Below are positions 58,321-64,000 of a DNA stretch of 64,000 bases, piece by piece. Positions within the stretch are counted from its first letter, which is position 1. Each line of letters starts with the position of its first letter. Origin of the DNA: Streptomyces sp. YPW6 (GTDB lineage: Bacteria; Actinomycetota; Actinomycetes; Streptomycetales; Streptomycetaceae); contig NZ_CP076457.1 of NCBI RefSeq assembly GCF_018866325.1, positions 3,879,001 to 3,943,000 of the forward strand, in the 5' to 3' direction. Under the pieces are notes generated by a model that was not told where the DNA came from, did no database searches, and worked only from the letters and a program-made list of their open reading frames with translations. A program made the position numbers and the translations under genes.

Positions 58321-58946
58321 TACTCTTCCTCGCTCGCGATGGCGTTGAGCGCCGCCGCCGCTATCGCGCTGCCGCCGCGCCGCCCGCGGATGATCAGGTG
58401 CTCCAGGCCCGACGGGTGCTCGGCCAGGGCCTCCTTGGACTCCATGGCGCCGACGAAGCCGACCGGGACCCCGATGACGGCGGCGGGGCGCGGGGCGCCC
58501 TCCTCGATCATCTCCAGCAGTCGGAACAGCGCCGTCGGGGCGTTGCCGACCGCGACCACCGCGCCCTCCATCCGGTCCCGCCACAGCTCCAGGGCCGCCG
58601 CGCTGCGCGTCGTCCCCATCCGCGCCGCCAGTCCGGGCACGGACGGGTCGGACAGCGTGCACACCACGTCGTTGTCCGCGGGCAGCCGCTTGCGGGTGAC
58701 CCCGCTGGCGACCATCGCCACGTCGCAGAGGATCGGTGCGCCGGCGCGCAGAGCGGCACGGGCGTCGGCCACGGCGTTCGGCGAGAAGGCGAGGTCCGAT
58801 ACGAGGTCGACCATGCCGCAGGCGTGGATCATCCGGACGGCGACCTGGCTGACGTCGGCGGGCAGCCCGGCGAGATCCGCCTCCGCGCGGATGGTGGCGA
58901 AGGACTGGCGGTAGATCGCCGGTCCGTCCTTCTCGTACTGGTGCAC
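58320..58946 (-). CDS. cobH: Precorrin-8X methylmutase
   Basis: The gene encodes 208 residues from GTG at 58946. Motifs include YEKDGPAIYRQSFATIRAEADL and VAVRMIHACGM with the catalytic His. They also include FSPNAVADARAALRAGAPILCDVAMVASGVTRKRL, then GNAPTALFRLLEMIEEG and IGVPVGFVGAMESKEAL. It moves the C11 methyl to C12, giving hydrogenobyrinate or its cobalt form. It is part of the minus-strand cobG-cobH-cobIJ operon, 51 nt after cobG. Confidence 0.96.
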   Translation of the reverse strand: MHQYEKDGPAIYRQSFATIRAEADLAGLPADVSQVAVRMIHACGMVDLVSDLAFSPNAVADARAALRAGAPILCDVAMVASGVTRKRLPADNDVVCTLSDPSVPGLAARMGTTRSAAALELWRDRMEGAVVAVGNAPTALFRLLEMIEEGAPRPAAVIGVPVGFVGAMESKEALAEHPSGLEHLIIRGRRGGSAIAAAALNAIASEEE

Positions 58947-58997
58947 AGTGCTGTCGCTTTCTTCAGCTGATGGTCAGAAGCTGGTGGATCAGGTGGA

Positions 58998-60308
58998 TCA
59001 GAGGGATCGGGCGCGGGCCGCGGCCACCGCCGCCGCCAGCGCGGCCGGGTCGTCCCGGACCGTCTGCCGGGGGTCCCGCCGCTCTCCGCGTACGTGCGAG
59101 ATCCGGTGCCCTTCGGGGGTGACCACCACGTCGATCCACTCCCCGTGGGGGTGGCCGCAGCGGCGTTCGCACCCGGACCAGTACACAGGGAGCCGCCCGG
59201 GCGGTCCGACAGCGGCCCCCGCTTCGGCCCGGACGTCGGACAGCGACTTGGCGCAGCCCGGGCGGCCGATGCACGCGCCGACCCCGGTCCAGGGGGAGTC
59301 GGGGGCGGTGACCAGTCCGGTCGCCGCCAGGTCGCCGAGCACCTCCGCAGCGTCCTGCGGGCGCCCGAACGGCCCCGGCACGACGACCCCGCGCCACGGG
59401 GTGAGCCGCAGCTCGTCGCCGTGCCGGCGGGCCGTTCCGGTGAGCAGCCGCCACTGTGCGGGGGTGAGCCGCCCCAGGGGGACGTCGACGCTGATCGTGT
59501 TCGCGGAGCCGTGCGGGCCCGGCGCGGGCGGCGTCGCCGTACGGGGGCGGGGGAGGGAGAGGGCGCGACCGGCCGCTTGCCCGACGGTCCGGACCAGCTC
59601 GGCCCGTACGTCGCCGCGTACTGCGGTCCGGGCGTCGTCGGGCAGGTCCTTCACGCGCCACGCGCCGGTGTCCCGGGCGGCCCGCAGGAACGTCTCGGCG
59701 GCCAGGAGCGCGGCGCGCGGGCCTTCCCCGGCCGGCAGCCGGAACACCTCGTCCTCGGCCCCGATCCGCAGGAGGCAGCCGTCGCCCGCCGCGATCAGGG
59801 TCACGTCCGCACCCAGCGCGTCCACGTCACCGCGGCCGTCGTCCAGGGCGAACAGGAAGCGGCCGGAGAGCGAGGCGGCGGCGGCCGATCCGCAGACCAG
59901 GCCGTCCAGTTCGGACGACCAGCCGTTGACCGGGGGCCGGCCGTCCAGCCCGGCGAGCGGCGAGGCCACGATGTTGCGGGCCCGCTCGTGTGCGGCGGAC
60001 GGCAGCAGCCCGGCCGCGGTGAGCAGCTCGGCGAGAGCGCCGCCGCACGCCGCGTCGAGGCCGCGCAACTGGACGTTGCCCCGCGAGGTGAGATGCAGTT
60101 CACCGTCCCCGAACCGGTCGGCCGCCGCGAGCAGAGCGTCCGCCCGGTCCGCGTTCAGCACGCCGCCGGGCACCCGGATCCGGGCCAGCGCACCGTCGTC
60201 GGCCCGGTGCAGCCGCAGCGCCCCCGGGCAGGCGTCGCCGCTGTAGCGGAGGGCTGGGCCGCCCGCGGAAAGGGGCGAGGGGGCGGAATCGGGCATGGCG
60301 GCGAGCAT
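58998..60308 (-). CDS. cobG: Precorrin-3B synthase (CobG-like Fe-S monooxygenase)
   Basis: The gene encodes 436 residues from ATG at 60308; GGGAG lies about 13 nt upstream. A second ATG four codons later is possible. The fold is that of sulfite/nitrite reductases: LHLTSRGNVQLRGLD (siroheme-reductase motif) and repeated ferredoxin-like half domains. The Fe4S4-binding cysteines are in GVGACIGRPGCAKS and SGCERRCGHPHGEW. CobG uses O2 to hydroxylate precorrin-3A, a hallmark of the aerobic cobalamin route. It heads the minus-strand operon and is divergent from cobN. No riboswitch is seen on its side. Confidence 0.92.
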   Translation of the reverse strand: MLAAMPDSAPSPLSAGGPALRYSGDACPGALRLHRADDGALARIRVPGGVLNADRADALLAAADRFGDGELHLTSRGNVQLRGLDAACGGALAELLTAAGLLPSAAHERARNIVASPLAGLDGRPPVNGWSSELDGLVCGSAAAASLSGRFLFALDDGRGDVDALGADVTLIAAGDGCLLRIGAEDEVFRLPAGEGPRAALLAAETFLRAARDTGAWRVKDLPDDARTAVRGDVRAELVRTVGQAAGRALSLPRPRTATPPAPGPHGSANTISVDVPLGRLTPAQWRLLTGTARRHGDELRLTPWRGVVVPGPFGRPQDAAEVLGDLAATGLVTAPDSPWTGVGACIGRPGCAKSLSDVRAEAGAAVGPPGRLPVYWSGCERRCGHPHGEWIDVVVTPEGHRISHVRGERRDPRQTVRDDPAALAAAVAAARARSL

Positions 60309-60577
60309 ACCGACCGGGCCGCTCCCGGCGAGGGGCCCGCCGCTGTGACCTGCGGGACAGCAGGACGGTGGGATGGCGGACAGGGCGGTGGTGCCACGAA
60401 GGTGCCGCCACCACCCCGTCCCCCGGGCGGCGACCGCCACCCCCGCCCACGGGAGTGCCCGCCCCCGCCCACGGACGTGGCGACCGCGCCCACGGACGTC
60501 CCCGACCGCGCCGGACAGTGATCACCACCGCACCCCCGCCCCCTGCCCCGCCCCCACCTCCGCCGCTTAGGATGCAG

Positions 60578-60740
60578 GCGGTGGTCCGTTCAGGCCGCCA
60601 TCGCCAGACGGCGACAGGGGAGGAAGCCCGGTGAGATTCCGGCGCGGTCCCGCCACTGTGAGTCCGGCCGCCGCCACCACCGGCTGCCGGGCGAGTCAGG
60701 AACTCCCTTCTCCGAGGGCCCGGTAGCCGCCGGGCCGACG
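60578..60740 (+). ncRNA. Cobalamin riboswitch upstream of cobN
   Basis: Conserved blocks appear in order: GGTCCG near the 5' end (60583), GGAAGCCCGGTGAGATTCCG (60622-60641), and the invariant GCCACTG (60653-60659). A GAGTCAGGAACTC hairpin (60692-60704) follows. A strong stem GGCCCGG/CCGGGCC (about 60717-60737) could act as terminator or as sequester. A -10 TAGGAT (60568-60573) would start the transcript near 60580. Adenosylcobalamin binding should repress cobN. Confidence 0.93.
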
Positions 60741-60798
60741 GAGAGACCCTCCGACACCGCCCGGGGCGTGGACACCCCGAGGAAGGCCTGACGCAGCA

Positions 60799-63700
60799 TG
60801 ATCCTGCTCCTGTCGACGTCCGACACCGACCTCCTGAGCGCCCGCGCTTCCGGGGGACCCGTCAGCTACCGGTACGCCAACCCCTCCCGCGTCGACCTCG
60901 ACGGACTGCCGGGGCTGCTGGACGGGGTGGATCTCGTCGTCGTCCGGCTGCTCGGCGGCGTACGGGCCTGGCAGGAGGGGCTCGACGCGGTGCTGGCCAC
61001 CGGCCGCCCGGTCGTCGTGCTGACCGGTGAGCAGGCCCCCGACGCCCAGCTGATGGCCGCCTCCACCGTGCCGATCGGCATCGCGGCCGAGGCGCACGCC
61101 TACCTCGCGCACGGCGGCCCCGCCAACCTGGAGCAGCTGGCCCGGTTCCTCTCCGACACCGTGCTGCTGACCGGCCACGGCTTCGAGCCGCCCGCCCCGG
61201 CCCCCGCGTGGGGCCCGCTGGAACGGGAGGCCCGCGCGGTGCCCGAGGGCGCGCCGACCGTCGCCGTCCTCTACTACCGAGCCCACCACATGAGCGGGAA
61301 CACCGCGTTCGTGGACGCGCTGTGCACGGCCGTCGAGGACGCCGGAGGCCGCCCGCTGCCGCTGTACGTCGCGTCTCTCCGTACGCCGGAGACGGACCTC
61401 ATCGACCAGCTCCGCGCCGCGGACGCCATCGTCACCACCGTCCTCGCGGCGGGTGGCACCAAGCCGGCCGAGGCATCGGCCGGCGGCGACGACGAGTCGT
61501 GGGACGCGGGCGCGCTGACCCAGCTCGACGTGCCGATCCTCCAGGCGCTCTGCCTCACCAGCCCGCGCACCGCCTGGGAGGAGAACGACGAGGGCGTCTC
61601 CCCGCTGGACGCGGCCACCCAGATCGCGGTCCCGGAATTCGACGGCCGGCTGATCACCGTCCCCTTCTCCTTCAAGGAGATCGACGAGGACGGGCTCCCG
61701 GCGTACGTCCCCGACGCCGAGCGCGCGGCCCGGGTCGCCGGCATCGCCGTACGCCACGCGAAGCTCCGCAACATCCCCAACGCCCAGAAGCGCATCGCGC
61801 TGGTCCTCTCCGCCTACCCGACGAAGCATTCCCGCATCGGCAACGCCGTCGGCCTCGACACCCCCGCCAGCGCCGTGGCCCTGCTGCGCCGACTGCGCGC
61901 CGAGGGCTACGACTTCGGCCCCGAGGAGGACATCCCGGGCCTGGTCTCCGGCGAGGGAGACGAGCTGATCTACGCGCTGATCGACGCGGGCGGCCACGAC
62001 CAGGAGTGGCTCACCGAGGAGCAGTTGGCGAAGAACCCGGTCCGGATCCCGGCCGCCGACTACCGCCGCTGGTTCGCCGAACTCCCGCAGGAGCTGCGGG
62101 AGTCGGTGGAGGAGCACTGGGGCCCGGCCCCCGGTGAGATGTTCGTGGACCGCTCGGCCAACCCGGAGGGCGACATCGTCCTCGCGGCCCTGCGGCGCGG
62201 GAACCTGCTCATCCTCATCCAGCCGCCGCGCGGCTTCGGCGAGAACCCGATCGCGATCTACCACGACCCCGATCTCCCGCCGTCCCACCACTACCTGGCC
62301 GCGTACCGCTGGATCGCCGCCTCCGCCGAGGACAACGGGTTCGGCGCGGACGCGATGATCCACCTGGGCAAGCACGGCAACCTGGAGTGGCTGCCCGGCA
62401 AGAACGCGGGCCTCTCCGCCGCCTGCGGCCCCGACGCGGCCCTGGGCGACCTCCCGCTCGTCTACCCGTTCCTGGTGAACGACCCGGGCGAGGGGACGCA
62501 GGCCAAGCGCCGCGTCCACGCCACGCTCATCGACCACCTGGTGCCCCCGATGGCCCGCGCCGACAGCTACGGCGACATCGCGCGCCTGGAGCAGCTCCTC
62601 GACGAGCACGCGCAGATCGCCGCGATGGACCCGGCGAAGCTGCCCGCGATCCGCGCCCAGATCTGGACGCTGATCCAGGCCGCGAAGCTCGACCACGACC
62701 TCGGGGTGGAGGACCGCCCGGAGGACGAGGGCTTCGACGACTTCATCATGCATCTGGACGGCTGGCTCTGCGAGATCAAGGACGTCCAGATCCGCGACGG
62801 CCTGCACGTCCTGGGCAACCCCCCGGCCGGGAACGACCGGGTCAACCTGGTCCTCGCCGTGCTCCGCGCCCGCCAGATCTGGGGCGGTACGGCCTCCCTC
62901 CCCGGCCTCCGCGAGGCCCTGGGCCTCGACGAGTCGGCGGCCACCCGCACGGACGCGGACGCGATCGAGGAGCAGGCGCGCGCCCTGGTCCAGGCGATGG
63001 ACGACGCGGACTGGGACCCGGCGGCGGTGGCGACCGTGGCGGCGGGCCTCCCCGACGCCGTGGCGGACATCCTCACCTTCGCGGCCACCGAGGTCGTCCC
63101 GCGCATGGCGGCGACGACCGACGAACTCAGCCACGCCGTCCACGCGTTGAACGGCGGGTTCGTCCCGGCGGGCCCGTCCGGCTCCCCGCTCCGCGGCCTG
63201 GTCAACGTCCTCCCCACCGGCCGCAACTTCTACTCGGTCGACCCGAAGGCGGTCCCCTCCAAGCTGGCGTGGGAGACGGGCCAGGCCCTGGCCGACTCCC
63301 TCCTGACCCGCTACCGCACCGACAACGGCGACTGGCCCACCTCGGTCGGCCTCTCCCTGTGGGGCACCAGCGCGATGCGCACGGCGGGCGACGACATCGC
63401 GGAGGCGTTCGCGCTGCTCGGCATCCGCCCCGTCTGGGACGACGCCTCGCGCCGGGTGACCGGCCTGGAGCCCATCCCGTACGAGGAGCTGGGCCGCCCC
63501 CGCATCGACGTCACGCTCCGCATCTCGGGCTTCTTCCGTGACGCGTTCCCGCACACGGTGGGCCTCCTCGACGACGCCGTACGCCTGGCCGCCTCGCTGG
63601 ACGAACCGGCCGAGCGCAACTACGTACGGGCGCACACGCAGGCCGATCTCGCCGAGCACGGCGACGAACGGCGGGCCACCACCCGCATCTTCGGCTCCCG

Positions 63701-64000
63701 CCCCGGCACGTACGGCGCGGGCCTCCTCCAGCTCATCGACTCCCGGGACTGGCGCACCGACGCCGACCTCGCCGAGGTCTACACGGTCTGGGGCGGTTAC
63801 GCCTACGGCCGCGAGCTCGACGGCCGCCCGGCCCGCGCCGAGATGGAGAGCGCCTACCAGCGCATCGAGGTCGCCGCGAAGAACACCGACACCCGCGAGC
63901 ACGACATCGCGGACTCCGACGACTACTTCCAGTACCACGGCGGCATGGTGGCGACCGTGCGCGCGCTCAAGGGCACGGCCCCGGAGGCGTACATCGGGGA
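60799..64000 (+). CDS. cobN: Cobaltochelatase subunit CobN, 3' truncated by window
   Basis: From ATG at 60799 the frame stays open to the window end, giving 1067 codons of the usual 1200 or more. It begins MILLLSTSDTDLL and contains PTVAVLYYRAHHMSGNTAFVDAL. Magnesium/cobalt-chelatase large-subunit blocks follow: LVLSAYPTKHSRIGNAVGLDTP, MIHLGKHGNLEWLPGKNAGLS, FLVNDPGEGTQAKRRVHATLIDHLVPPM, VLPTGRNFYSVDPKAVPS, and DVTLRISGFFRDAFPH. CobN inserts cobalt into hydrogenobyrinate a,c-diamide in the aerobic route, with ATPase subunits encoded elsewhere. The B12 riboswitch upstream controls it. Confidence 0.96.

Noticed and set aside
60696..63938. 1080-codon minus-strand open frame opposite cobN
   Set aside because: The plus-strand frame has clear CobN motifs and a B12 riboswitch; the reverse frame is a shadow.

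Overview
The window is high-GC actinobacterial DNA and almost certainly a Streptomyces chromosome. Codon third positions are nearly all G or C, several genes start with GTG or TTG, and typical Streptomyces families are present: a SpoIIE-type phosphatase with an anti-sigma kinase domain, a PHO-boxed Tat phosphatase, an auxiliary trpS with a Trp attenuator, and a cobalamin riboswitch ahead of cobN. Three perfect 14-bp parS palindromes (GTTTCACGTGAAAC) in the first 24 kb indicate an origin-proximal position. I see no rRNA, tRNA, CRISPR array, insertion sequence or prophage.

Layout. 1-26 kb is a housekeeping block: a nitrilase-family tail, a LURP-one-like protein, an NHLRC2-like thioredoxin/NHL protein, an M18 aminopeptidase, a Uma2 nuclease-fold protein, a large acyl-CoA dehydrogenase, SseB, pirin, an AI-2E family permease, a PAS/GAF/SpoIIE/HATPase phosphatase, aspS, an L,D-transpeptidase lipoprotein, metG, an OmpR/histidine kinase pair, a VWA protein, PhoX and an S4 protein. 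Strong hairpin terminators separate many of these genes, and one is fused to a parS site. 26-35 kb holds an FMN reductase, a DrrAB-type ABC exporter, a MerR-PP2C fusion behind its own MerR-type promoter, a giant STAND/AAA ATPase and a universal stress protein. 35-38.6 kb holds an FMN reductase/LLM oxidoreductase pair and trpS under Trp attenuation.

38.7-49.3 kb is a same-strand set of four genes: an NfeD/YqiJ-like membrane protein, a flotillin, a 1726-residue AAA+ ATPase and an RCK-2TM-RCK channel-like protein. It is followed by a PucR regulator and a KhtTU-type K+/H+ antiporter. I regard this as the best candidate for a poorly described system, probably a membrane-stress or ion-homeostasis module. 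52.7-54.8 kb holds a flavoprotein, a RibD-like reductase and an unknown helical protein. 54.9-64 kb is a cobalamin corrin-ring cluster (cbiD, cobK, cobIJ fusion, cobH, cobG, and riboswitch-controlled cobN running off the right edge).

Many intergenic stretches carry tandem repeats of about 27-47 nt. Others hold recognisable control elements: a PHO box, a MerR promoter with a 19-bp spacer, PucR-type palindromes, and an operator-like motif shared by the pirin and LLM genes. Assignments come from reading motifs and from memory of the families; no database search was possible.
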